From Burkholderia anthina (lineage in GTDB: Bacteria > Pseudomonadota > Gammaproteobacteria > Burkholderiales > Burkholderiaceae), in NCBI RefSeq assembly GCF_001547525.1, contig NZ_CM003768.1, positions 1,550,001 through 1,614,000 on the forward strand: 64,000 bases of DNA, read 5' to 3'. Position numbers and translations under genes: made by a program. The notes beneath the pieces are model-generated. The model worked only from the letters and a program-made list of their open reading frames with translations, had not been told where the DNA came from and did no database searches. This document shows, one piece after another, positions 52,220 through 61,293 of this stretch; position 1 is the first letter of the stretch; each line of letters begins with the position of its first letter.

Positions 52220-53362
52220 TCAGCCGGCGCGCATCATCTGGTTGAAGATGTTCTTGCGATGCATTTCCTCGGTGCCGCCGACGCTCATGAAGCCCAGTGC
52301 GTCCGCCGCGAACGCGGCCACCGGCCCGGCCTGGTAGCCGAGGCTGCCGTACAGCCGCACGAGGCCGAGCGCGCTGTCGACGAGATCCTGAGCGCCGACG
52401 AGCTTCGCGATCGAGCATGTCATCAGCGCGTGCGGGTGATCCGTCAGCAACTGGGCGAGCGCGCCGCGCGCGAGCCACGTGCCGCGCTCGATGCCGATCT
52501 GCAAATCGACGAGGCGGCGCTGCACGTACTGGTGGACATCGATCGTGCTGTCGAAACTGCGTCGCTCGCGGCAATAGCCGATCGCGTCGCGCAGATAGGG
52601 CGCCGTCACCTGGGCGGCGACGAGGCCGTAATAGAGCCGGCCGAGCGAGATGATGTCGATCAGGTTGCCGAGCCCGGCGCCCGGTTCGCCGAGCAGCTGC
52701 CCGCGCGTGATCGGACAGTCGTCGAAATGCAGCGCGCCGGTGGGCAGGTCGTCGAGGCCCAGTTTGCGGTCGGGCGGGCTCACCGTGATGCCCGGCTGGT
52801 CGCGATCGACGATCACGAGCGCGGTGTTGCGCCGGCCCGGCGTTTCGATGCGCGTGACGACGAGGATGAAGCGCGCGAGCGGCGCATGCGCGATATTGAA
52901 TTTGCTGCCGGTCAGCCTGTAGCCGTCGCCGTGCTCGGCGAGCGTCGTCGCGATGCTGCGCACGTCGGTGCCGGTGCCCGGCTCGGCAATCGCGGTCGCG
53001 CTCAGTTCGCCACGCAGGATCGCACCGAAATAGCGGTCCTGCTGCGCGGCCGTGCCATACCGTTCGAGTGCGCGCACCATGCCGGCCTGCGCGATCACCG
53101 ACAACAGCAGCGCCGGGCGGCGGATCGATGACGCAAGCCCTTCGAGCGCTGCGGAAAAGTGCCACCAGCCGTGACCGTCGCCGCCATACGTCTGCGGCAC
53201 GATCATGTCCCACAGTCCTTCCTGCCCGAGCTTCATCCAGCCGGCTTCGTCGAATCCGGCGGGCGCGCGGCCGTCGCGTTCCACGGCGGCGGCGATTCCG
53301 GCGCCAATGTCGCGAAACCGCGCCCGCGTCGCGTGCTGCTCCTGCGTCCAGTCAAATGGCAT
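52220..53362 (-). CDS. Acyl-CoA dehydrogenase-fold flavoprotein lacking the catalytic Glu
   Basis: 380 residues with the complete fold: N-terminal helical part, a middle beta-domain (AIAEPGTGTDVRSIATTL) that covers FAD, and a C-terminal helical bundle. The segment that normally reads YEGT reads VGGT (Gly362), so the classical active-site glutamate is missing. This is expected for members that catalyse something other than simple dehydrogenation, such as TdaE, which oxygenates a phenylacetyl-CoA-derived ring. First gene of the six-gene operon; the ATG at 53362 begins MPFDWTQEQ. Confidence 0.88.
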   Translation of the reverse strand: MPFDWTQEQHATRARFRDIGAGIAAAVERDGRAPAGFDEAGWMKLGQEGLWDMIVPQTYGGDGHGWWHFSAALEGLASSIRRPALLLSVIAQAGMVRALERYGTAAQQDRYFGAILRGELSATAIAEPGTGTDVRSIATTLAEHGDGYRLTGSKFNIAHAPLARFILVVTRIETPGRRNTALVIVDRDQPGITVSPPDRKLGLDDLPTGALHFDDCPITRGQLLGEPGAGLGNLIDIISLGRLYYGLVAAQVTAPYLRDAIGYCRERRSFDSTIDVHQYVQRRLVDLQIGIERGTWLARGALAQLLTDHPHALMTCSIAKLVGAQDLVDSALGLVRLYGSLGYQAGPVAAFAADALGFMSVGGTEEMHRKNIFNQMMRAG

Positions 53363-53675
53363 CTGTCGTGTCTCCGGTCGAAGCGGCGCGGCCTTCGACG
53401 GCGCGCCAGCGATGACGACAAGGTTAAGGGGGCACGGACAGCGCAGGTACTGGCAGTAGTGGTAGTTGCCGCCCCAATGACGGCGATGACACCGGCACAT
53501 GGCGTGCCGGCTTCGCGTCGCCGGTCCATTGTTTCCGCACGACCAACTGTGAAGTCTTCCGCCAGGCATTTATCGGGTGGGCGGCCGTCCCGATAATCGA
53601 TGCATAAGGTCAGGGCAGGGTACGCGGCGATCCGGTGGCGACGCGCCCGACCCGCAGGAAAAGGCGGAGGGCACG
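53363..53675. other. Gene-less stretch before the six-gene operon and the GNAT gene
   Basis: 313 bases, no convincing gene. It contains a 7-bp inverted repeat TATCGGG-N11-CCCGATA (53571-53595) with LysR-like spacing and must hold the divergent promoters of the acyl-CoA-dehydrogenase-like operon and of the GNAT gene. Confidence 0.55.
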
Positions 53676-54329
53676 ATGGATACGATGGCGCCCGAATGGG
53701 CGGCCTGCGTCACGGCCAGGCAGGATGCGCCGGCGTTCGGCGTCCGGCGCGTCCGGGACGCGCGGGACGGAACGCCGATCCTCCTGCGTGCGATCGAGCC
53801 CGACGATCTCGACATCGAACGCGAACTGGTCGACCGGCTGTCGAGCCGCAGCCGCTACCTGAGGTTGATGTCCGCACGTAAGCCGACCGAAGACGAATTG
53901 ATCCGATGGACCCGCATCGATCGCCGGCGGGAAGGCGCGGTGATCGCGACGATCCGCGCCGGCGGTCGCGAGCGTTTGATCGGCGTTGCGCGTTATGCGA
54001 TTGACGATGGATCAACCGAAATCGTCGAATGCGCGATCGTGATCGACGACGCATGGCAGCGGCAAGGGCTCGGCCGTATGCTGCTGTCGAGCCTGATCGA
54101 TCTCGCGCGGCGCTCGGGCATGCGGCAAATGGTCGGCACGATGCTGCGCGGTGGCCGATATATGGCTGCTCGTCAGCCTCGAGAAGACGGCGCTCGTGCT
54201 CGGCGTCGTGTGGTTCGCGCTCGGGCTCGTGTATCTGTGCTGGATTACGCGGCTGTTTCGGCAGGCACCGCCGGAAGTGGCGATTTGACGGGACTCGACG
54301 AAACCGATGACCAGCCGGCGGCCGGTTAG
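53676..54329 (+). pseudogene. GNAT acetyltransferase gene, 3' end replaced by foreign sequence
   Basis: The first 160 or so codons encode a GNAT domain like the C-terminal part of protein acetyltransferase Pat (PILLRAIEPDDLDIERELV, then VECAIVIDDAWQRQGLGRML as the acetyl-CoA motif). Near codon 155-160 (about 54145-54155) the sequence turns into a different gene read out of frame, giving an Arg-rich tail of about 58 residues that is not protein-like. The acetyl-CoA site remains, so activity is possible but the end is artificial. GGCGGAGGG precedes the ATG at 53676. Confidence 0.65.
54151..54288 (+). pseudogene. 3' remnant of an amino-acid permease (APC family) gene
   Basis: Frame starting at GTG 54151 gives a hydrophobic span (TALVLGVVWFALGLVYLCWI) and the tail TRLFRQAPPEVAI ending at TGA 54286-54288. 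The FRxxPPEVxx ending right after a last membrane helix is typical of APC-type permeases. Nothing of the other helices is present. It is fused, out of frame, to the GNAT gene, which marks a deletion junction. Confidence 0.7.
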
Positions 54330-54345
54330 CTTACGCGGCCCGAAA

Positions 54346-54388
54346 GCGACATTTCAACTTTGCTCAGATGCGACATTACTACTTTGCT
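54346..54388. repeat. Two direct repeats resembling IS21-type ends
   Basis: GCGACATTTCAACTTTGCT (54346-54364) and GCGACATTACTACTTTGCT (54370-54388) repeat with 24-bp period and two or three differences. Multiple short direct repeats like this are found at the ends of IS21-family elements. No transposase is present, so this would be a leftover end. The 266-bp stretch to 54595 has no gene and is AT-rich in its first half. Confidence 0.45.
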
Positions 54389-54595
54389 TTTACACGTGAA
54401 CTATCGATAATTATGATTATGTCAAATACGATAAAGTCGACTGCATGGAGTGCTGCTAGCCAAGCATCCTCGCGTTCAAACCTTGCGCCTCCGCCCTTGC
54501 CTTGAGTAAAGCCGACTGCCAGTCCAGCTCATTCTTCGTCGTCCCGGCGCGGGCCGCGCGCCGGGACCGGTTGCCGCCTGGCGGTTTCCTCCCTG

Positions 54596-57316
54596 TCAGA
54601 ACCGGTACGTCGCCCCGATCTGGAAGAAGCGGCCAAGGTCCGTGTAGAGCGACTGGTCATAGCCAGTGATGTCGGGCACGGCTTGCCACTCGACGTCGAA
54701 CGGCGGCTTCTTGTCGAAGAGGTTCGTGATGCCGCCGTAAATCGTCCAATGCTTGAAGCCCCGATAGTTGAACATGAGGTTGAACTGGCTGTACGACGCC
54801 ACCGATCCCGTACCGCCGTCGCCGAATTCCGCGGCCACGGCGTTCGTATACGGTCCCGTGTATTGCCAGGTCAGCGTGGTGGTCAGCTGCCGGTAGTCCC
54901 AGCTCAGGCTCGTGTTGCCCTTCCAGCGCGGGTTGCTCGCGCCGAACGGCTGCAGCAGCGCAAGGTTGTTGCCGGCGAAGTCCTGCGGTGCAGTTCCGGG
55001 GCTGTGCAGCTTGAAGTGCCACACATAAGCCCAGTCGCCTGCGAGCGTGAACGTGCCGTACTTGGTGCGCAGCGCCTTGCGGAAGTTGAGATCGAAACCA
55101 TCGGTGTCGAGCGCGCCGAGGTTCACGAAATGCTGAACGAGGTAACGCACCGATCCGTCGGCGTTGCGCACGACGCGGGAGGGATCGTTGGCGACGAGCA
55201 CCGCGTTCGGATCGTCGGTGCCGATGACGCCGTCGATGCGGACCTTGTAGAACGCCGCGCCGATATCGGTCATCGCATCGGGCGAAAGCTGGAAGCCGAT
55301 GTTGTAGTTCTTCGTGTGCTCGGGCTGAAGATTCGGATTGCCCGCGACTTGCTCCGTCGTGAAGTGCTTCGTCGGCACACCGCTCGGATCGTTCGGATCG
55401 ACGAGGTTCTGGTGAGAGAGATAGACGGCCTGCGAGTTTTCGACGAGGGTCGGCGCGCGGAAGCCGCGACTGTACGATGCATACGTCGTCAGCATCTGCA
55501 CCGGCTGGAAACGCAGCGCAAAGCTCGGCGAAAACGCCCCGCCGAAGTCGCTGTAGTGATCGTAGCGGCCCGCCTGCGTGAACGTCAGATTGCGCAGGAT
55601 CGGAATGTCGACCTGGTAGAACGCGGCGGCGACGTTGCGCGACCCCTCCACCGTCTGCACGTTCGCGGGCGCGGATACGCCCTGCGACGCGAGCGTCTGC
55701 GGGTTGATCGTCGACGATTCGTGGCGGAACTCCGTGCCCAGGCCCAGGCCGACCGGGCCGCCGGGCAGCGTGAAGAGATTCGACGTCGAGGCCTTGGCTG
55801 TCACGCTGTCGACCTTCGAGATGGCCTGCTGATCGTCGTCCGTGAAAACGCCGTTCAGGCCGTTTGGCGTGGCGGCCGGGTTCGAGAAGTTGTAGGTGCC
55901 GTTCGCGAGCATGTTCTCGAGGCCCGCGACGTTGATCCGGTTGCGATACGTCGTATCGACGGTGCTCTGCGAATGGCCGTAATCGGCCGACCAGTCCCAT
56001 GCGCCGAATCTGCCTGCATCGAACGAACCTTTGACGCCCGTGTTCGCCATCCAGAACGTCGATACCGTGTCCGCCCCCACGACGTTGCCCGGGAAGGTCA
56101 GGTTGATCGCCGTCGGCACGCCGAACGGGTTATAGGGGTTGCTCACCGGTACGGTGCGCGGCAGCGGCGAAACGGACCCGGTCGACGGGTTGTAGACGTT
56201 CGTCGTGCTCGAGATGGAGGCCGGTCCCTGCAACTGGACGGTTTCATCGCGGCTCACCCAGAAGCCCGCATAGGCCTGCGTGTTGTCGTCGATCTTGAAG
56301 GTGGCGCGCACCTTCGCGTTCAGGCGCGTCGTGGACGGAACGAGCGATGTCGACGCGGCCGGGTTGTACGTGCAATTGGTCGCGCTCGTCTTGCTGCCCG
56401 GCGGGCACGGCGAAAGCGGCACCTTGGAGCCGTCCGCCCGCGACCAGTACGATTGCTGGTTCGGCCCGAGCGGCGCTGCCAGCCCGCCGGGATATTGCGT
56501 GAAGTCTTGCGCCGACGTCATGTCGCGATCGCCGAGCGTCGAGCCCGAATCGCGGTAATAGCTGGCGGCCGCGGTGACGTTGAAGCGATCCGAATTCAGA
56601 TCGCCGAAGCCGGCCAGTACGCTGAAGTTACCCTGCCCGTCGCCCGGATGCTGCGCCTTGCCGAGTTGGCCGTCGATCTGCAGGCCCTGAAAGTTCTTCT
56701 TCGTAATGATGTTGACGACGCCCGCGATCGCGTCGGAGCCGTACACGGATACCGCACCGGTCTTGACGATCTCGACGCGCTCCACCATGTTCAGCGGGAT
56801 CGCGTTGACATCGAAGAACGTGTCGGTGAAGTTCACCGACTGCGCATAGTTCGCGACGCGCTGGCCGTCGACGAGCACGAGCGTGTATTTCTCGCTGAGC
56901 CCGCGCAACGCCATGCCGGCGCCGCCGGGGGCCGAGCTGTTCATCGTCGTCTGGCCCCAGCTGCTTGCGGAGTTGGCCGAGGTCGAACGCAGGAAATCGG
57001 CGACCGTCGTGTATCCGCTTTGCTGGATTTCCTTCGCGGTGATGACCTGCACTTCGGTGTGACCGACCTTGTCGGATGTGCGGATCAGCGAGCCCGTCAC
57101 CTCGAACTTGTCGAGCTTTTTCACGCTCTGCCCGCCGGCGGTGGCGCCAGATGCCGGCGCCGGCGCGGCGGCGGCAGCGCTGCCGGTTTGCTCGGCGGCG
57201 ACGCTTCCGTCGACAGGCGTTGTCTGCGCGTAAGCGGAGGTACCCAAAGCCGCCGTCAACGCGACTTCAGCCCATACGATGCTGCGTATTGCCGATCCCA
57301 AAGCCGTTGGTTTCAT
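54596..57316 (-). CDS. TonB-dependent outer-membrane receptor
   Basis: 906 residues. A signal peptide (cleaved near AYAQ), an Ala/Pro-rich linker, a plug domain (about 75-190, with EVTGSLIRTSDKVGHTEVQ and the NIITKKNFQGLQIDGQLG end) and a 22-strand barrel ending in GATYRF. The plug starts KKLDKFEVTG, a possible TonB box. The plug style with Ser/Asn-rich loops resembles receptors for non-siderophore substrates (peptides, sugars, aromatics) as much as siderophores. No transport partner or Fur-box-like site is evident. The ATG at 57316 fits the signal; one at 57337 is seven codons upstream. Confidence 0.9.
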   Translation of the reverse strand: MKPTALGSAIRSIVWAEVALTAALGTSAYAQTTPVDGSVAAEQTGSAAAAAPAPASGATAGGQSVKKLDKFEVTGSLIRTSDKVGHTEVQVITAKEIQQSGYTTVADFLRSTSANSASSWGQTTMNSSAPGGAGMALRGLSEKYTLVLVDGQRVANYAQSVNFTDTFFDVNAIPLNMVERVEIVKTGAVSVYGSDAIAGVVNIITKKNFQGLQIDGQLGKAQHPGDGQGNFSVLAGFGDLNSDRFNVTAAASYYRDSGSTLGDRDMTSAQDFTQYPGGLAAPLGPNQQSYWSRADGSKVPLSPCPPGSKTSATNCTYNPAASTSLVPSTTRLNAKVRATFKIDDNTQAYAGFWVSRDETVQLQGPASISSTTNVYNPSTGSVSPLPRTVPVSNPYNPFGVPTAINLTFPGNVVGADTVSTFWMANTGVKGSFDAGRFGAWDWSADYGHSQSTVDTTYRNRINVAGLENMLANGTYNFSNPAATPNGLNGVFTDDDQQAISKVDSVTAKASTSNLFTLPGGPVGLGLGTEFRHESSTINPQTLASQGVSAPANVQTVEGSRNVAAAFYQVDIPILRNLTFTQAGRYDHYSDFGGAFSPSFALRFQPVQMLTTYASYSRGFRAPTLVENSQAVYLSHQNLVDPNDPSGVPTKHFTTEQVAGNPNLQPEHTKNYNIGFQLSPDAMTDIGAAFYKVRIDGVIGTDDPNAVLVANDPSRVVRNADGSVRYLVQHFVNLGALDTDGFDLNFRKALRTKYGTFTLAGDWAYVWHFKLHSPGTAPQDFAGNNLALLQPFGASNPRWKGNTSLSWDYRQLTTTLTWQYTGPYTNAVAAEFGDGGTGSVASYSQFNLMFNYRGFKHWTIYGGITNLFDKKPPFDVEWQAVPDITGYDQSLYTDLGRFFQIGATYRF

Positions 57317-58079
57317 AACACCCCTCTGTCGTCGCAAGGCCTGACCTTTTTGTATGCACGGAGATTCGCCGGCCTTTAAATAGCGCTGCCCCGCTTTCCT
57401 GATTCGTCATCTAGCGATCGCAACCATTCCGTTCGCCTGCGCATTTCTTTCAACGTTATTTCTTCTACCGACAAGTGGAATTAATTTGAAATACAAGAAA
57501 CGGCATTCCCATAGAGTTAGGAAACCTAATTACATGAGTCGATCTTTCCGCGCATCGAACGGCTGCAAACAAGCTGCACCCTGGAAAATTCGCACTATGG
57601 CGCCTCGTCAATTAGCGCGTACGCGTTGCCAGGAAAACCAGTCGCTCGTCGAAGGGCTGCTTTACGTCTTCACTTTGAAAGCCTTAATGCACGGAATCTT
57701 CATTACCGTTCGCTACCAAAGTTTTACGTTGGACGCGAACATAGCAGGACAGAATCGATGCGTCAAAAAATATTTGATGCCGCATAACTTTGTTTAGGTG
57801 CATTAAGCGCACTCGGTTGGTGCCGAATGAAAGCGATATGGTTCACCAGCCGATACCGTTGTCTTGTCTTCCTTGTTCGGCTGTTTTTCGCCCCCTCCCG
57901 AATGCGCCGCAATGGAGCACACTGCCGGTACTCGTCAGCCAGAACTTTTTTGTTTAGCAAAGAGCGGGCACTCATCCTGAGAACAGATCGGACTCTTGAT
58001 GGAGCAGCCCTTCGCGCACGTGCGCGGCGTCGCGCACCGGCGAGTTGACAGCCTTCGTGTGGAACACCCGTCGCGACCA
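57317..58079. other. Gene-less, lower-GC stretch upstream of the TonB receptor
   Basis: 763 bases, clearly more AT-rich than the flanks. Short open frames occur on both strands but none shows protein-like features. A palindrome TTAGG AAA CCTAA lies at 57517-57529. The stretch holds the receptor promoter; the rest may be decayed or acquired DNA. Confidence 0.55.
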
Positions 58080-61000
58080 TCAATCGGTCTCCAGATTCCC
58101 GGGCGTTTCCACGCGCTGCGCGTCGCGCTTCGTCACCGCCGCCTGCCGCCCGCGCCGGCCTATGGACACGACTACCCGAAACGCCACCGGCGCGAACACC
58201 AGCCCGAACACTGTCGCCGCCAGCACGCCCCCGAACGCGCCGGTTCCGATCGAACGCCGGATTTCCGCACCCGCGCCGGTCGCCAGCACCAACGGCACGA
58301 CGCCGAGCAGAAACGCCATCGACGTCATCACGATCGGCCGAAACCGCGCAGCCGCCGCCTCCACCACCGCCTGCCGCAGCGGCACGCCGCGCCCGACGAG
58401 CTCACGCGCGAACTGCACGATCAGAATTGCATTCTTCGCCGACAACCCGATCACGGTAATCATCCCGACCTTGAAGTACACGTCGTTCGGCATCCCGCGC
58501 GCGAGCGCCGCCGCCAATGCCCCCACGATGCCGAGCGGCACGATCGTCAGCACCGACAACGGAATCGTCCAGCTTTCGTACAGCGCGGCAAGCGCCATGA
58601 ACACCGCGAGCACCGACAACCCGACCAGCAGCGGCGTCTGCCGCGCGGCGATCCGCTCCTCGCGCGCCGCGTCCACCCAGTCGTAGCCGATCCCGGCCGG
58701 CAGCATCGCGGCAAGCCGCTCCATCTCCGCCATCGCCGCGCCCGAACTGGTGTGGGTCGCCGCCCGGCCGCTGACGTCGAGCGACGGATAGCCGTCGTAG
58801 CGATTCAGCATCACGGGCCCGACCGTCCAGTGCGGCGCGGCGATGGCCGACAGCGGCACCATGTCCCCCGTGCGGTTGGGCACCGTCAGCGCCATCAGTT
58901 GCGTGTCGGTCGCGCGTGCGGCCGGGTCTGCCTCGATGATCACGCGGCGCATCCGGCCCGACGCCGGAAAATCGTTGATGTAGTTCGAGCCGAACGTACC
59001 GCCGAGCAGCCCCGCGATGCGCTCGAACGGCACGCCAAGCGCATACGCCTTCGCGCGATCGACGTCGAGCTCGATGCGCGGCGCATCGGGCAAGTCCTCG
59101 AAATGCACGGACGCGAGCGCCGGGTCTGCCTTCGCGCGCGCGGCCATCTGCTCGCGAGCGGCCTTCAGCGCGTCGAGCCCGACCCCGCCACGATCCTCGA
59201 GACGGAACGTGAAGCCGTCCGCGTGACCGAGGCCGGGCACCGATGGCGGCAGCGTCGCTTGTACGTCGCCGTCGAGCATCCCGTCGAAGCGCCGGTTGAG
59301 GCGATCGCGCAACGTCGTCGCATCGACGTCGCGCCGCGTCCAGTCCTTCAACTCGACGAATGCCATCGCGACGTTCTGTCCGCTGCCCGCGAAACTCCAG
59401 CCGATCACGCTCGTCACGTTCGCGACGGCCCGCTCCGCGCGCAGAATCGCCTCGACGCGCTGGACGACCGCCACCGTACGCGCTTGCGTCGCGCCAGCCG
59501 GCAACTGGATCATCACCTGCAGTTGCCCCTGGTCCTCGGTCGGCAGGAAGCCGCCCGGCATCATCCAGGACAGCAGCCCGCACACGGCCACGAGTGCGAC
59601 GTAGAGGCCCGCGACCGTGCCCGTGCGGCGTACCGCCGACACGGTCACGCGCCGATAGCCGGCTTCGGCCCGCGCGAACGCGACGCCGAAGCGGTCGGCC
59701 AGGCGCGCGCCGAGGCTGCGTCGCGGCACGTGGGCGCCTTCGCGACGGCCGACTGGCTTCAGCAGATTCGCGCACAGCGCCGGCGTGAGCGACAGCGCCA
59801 TGAACGACGATACGAGCATCGACGCGATCATCGACACCGCGAACTGCCGGTAGATGCCGCCGACGCTGCCCGGGAAGAACGCCATCGGCACGAACACGGC
59901 CGTCAGCACCGCCGTCACGCCGACGATCGCCCCGCCGATCCGCTTCATCGCGAGGCGCGTCGCCTCGCGCGGCGACACGCCCTCCTCCATCACGCGGTGC
60001 ACGCTCTCGACCACGACGATCGCATCGTCGACGAGAATGCCGATCGCCAGCACGAGGCCGAACATCGTGAACACGTTGATCGACAGCCCGAACGCCCACA
60101 TCGCGACGAACGCGCCCATCAGCGTGACGGGAATCACGACGGTCGGCACGAGCGTGTAGCGCAGCTCGCGCAGAAACAGCCACATCACGCAGAACACCAG
60201 CACGACGGCCTCGACGAGCGTCAGCACGACTTCCCGAAGGGCGATCGTCACGAAATGCGCGCCGTCGAATGGAATCTCGACCGCGACGCCAGGCGGCAGC
60301 GTCTTCGACAGCTCGGCAAGCCGCGCCCGAATCGCGTTCGACGTCTGGAGCGCGTTGCCGCGCGGGCCGAGCTGGATCCCGACGGTGGCCGCCGGGCGGC
60401 CGTTCAGCCGGGAATAGAACGAATAGTCGTCGCGGCCGATTTCGACGCGGGCGACGTCGGCGACACGCACCACCGAACCGTCCTGCTTCGACTTCAGCAC
60501 GATCCGGCCGAACTCCTCCGGCGACGTCAGTTGCCCCTTGACGACGATCGTCGCGGTGAGCTGCTGGCCGCGCTCGAACGGCGCATCGCCGATCGCGCCG
60601 GCCGTGACCGTCGCGTTCTGCACGCCGATCGCGGCGATCACGTCGTCGGCGCCGAGGTCGTATTCGCGCAATTTGTTCGGATCGAGCCAGACCCGCAGCG
60701 CCTCGTCGGCGTCCCACAGCTGGGCCGCGCCGACGCCCGGCGCGCGCTTCAGTTCGCGCAGCACGTAACGGTTCAGATAGTCGCCGAGCTGGGCGGAGTC
60801 GCGCGTGCCGTCGGTCGACGTCAGCGTGACGAGCATCAGGAACGTGTTGGCGGCCTTGAACACGCCGATGCCCTGCTGCACGACCTGCTGCGGCAGCCGC
60901 GGCTCGACCTGCTTCAGCCGGTTGTTGACGTCGACGAGCGCGATGTCCGGATCGGTGCCGGGCGCGAACGTCACGTCGATCTCGAGATTGCCGTGACCGT

Positions 61001-61247
61001 CGCTGCTCGTTTCGTAGTACTGCAGCCCGTCGGCGCCGTCGAGGCTTTCCTCGATGATGCTGCCGACGGCGCCGTCGACCGTCTCGGTCGACGCGCCCGG
61101 ATAGGCCGCCGTGATCACGACGCGTGGCGGCGCAAGGCGCGGATACTGCGCGACCGGCAATTGCGGAATGGCGAGCACGCCCGCGACGACGATCGCGAGC
61201 GCGACGATCCACGCAAATACCGGGCGGTCGATGAAGAACGACGGCAT
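58080..61247 (-). CDS. RND efflux transporter, HAE1 family
   Basis: 1055 residues, full length for AcrB/MexB homologues. N-terminus PSFFIDRPVFAWIVALAIVV, then two large periplasmic loops and 12 membrane spans. The proton-relay residues are present: the Asp pair in GILVDDAIVVVE (transmembrane helix 4) and Lys in GLSAKNAILIV (helix 10). It would export hydrophobic compounds. The usual membrane fusion and outer-membrane protein genes are absent on both sides, so it must borrow partners. It starts 46 bases after the yejF stop on the same strand. Confidence 0.92.
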   Translation of the reverse strand: MPSFFIDRPVFAWIVALAIVVAGVLAIPQLPVAQYPRLAPPRVVITAAYPGASTETVDGAVGSIIEESLDGADGLQYYETSSDGHGNLEIDVTFAPGTDPDIALVDVNNRLKQVEPRLPQQVVQQGIGVFKAANTFLMLVTLTSTDGTRDSAQLGDYLNRYVLRELKRAPGVGAAQLWDADEALRVWLDPNKLREYDLGADDVIAAIGVQNATVTAGAIGDAPFERGQQLTATIVVKGQLTSPEEFGRIVLKSKQDGSVVRVADVARVEIGRDDYSFYSRLNGRPAATVGIQLGPRGNALQTSNAIRARLAELSKTLPPGVAVEIPFDGAHFVTIALREVVLTLVEAVVLVFCVMWLFLRELRYTLVPTVVIPVTLMGAFVAMWAFGLSINVFTMFGLVLAIGILVDDAIVVVESVHRVMEEGVSPREATRLAMKRIGGAIVGVTAVLTAVFVPMAFFPGSVGGIYRQFAVSMIASMLVSSFMALSLTPALCANLLKPVGRREGAHVPRRSLGARLADRFGVAFARAEAGYRRVTVSAVRRTGTVAGLYVALVAVCGLLSWMMPGGFLPTEDQGQLQVMIQLPAGATQARTVAVVQRVEAILRAERAVANVTSVIGWSFAGSGQNVAMAFVELKDWTRRDVDATTLRDRLNRRFDGMLDGDVQATLPPSVPGLGHADGFTFRLEDRGGVGLDALKAAREQMAARAKADPALASVHFEDLPDAPRIELDVDRAKAYALGVPFERIAGLLGGTFGSNYINDFPASGRMRRVIIEADPAARATDTQLMALTVPNRTGDMVPLSAIAAPHWTVGPVMLNRYDGYPSLDVSGRAATHTSSGAAMAEMERLAAMLPAGIGYDWVDAAREERIAARQTPLLVGLSVLAVFMALAALYESWTIPLSVLTIVPLGIVGALAAALARGMPNDVYFKVGMITVIGLSAKNAILIVQFARELVGRGVPLRQAVVEAAAARFRPIVMTSMAFLLGVVPLVLATGAGAEIRRSIGTGAFGGVLAATVFGLVFAPVAFRVVVSIGRRGRQAAVTKRDAQRVETPGNLETD

Positions 61248-61293
61248 CGGCGTGCGTCAGCGAACGGTACGGGCGCGCCGCGCCCGCTTCACG

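Noticed and set aside
54596..57379. Antisense frame of 898 codons over the TonB receptor
   Set aside because: Arg/Val/Asp-rich shadow; the receptor has signal peptide, plug and C-terminal aromatic residue.
57486..57797. 103-codon frame in the low-GC gap
   Set aside because: No recognisable domain, mixed composition and no ribosome-binding site; kept as gene-less.
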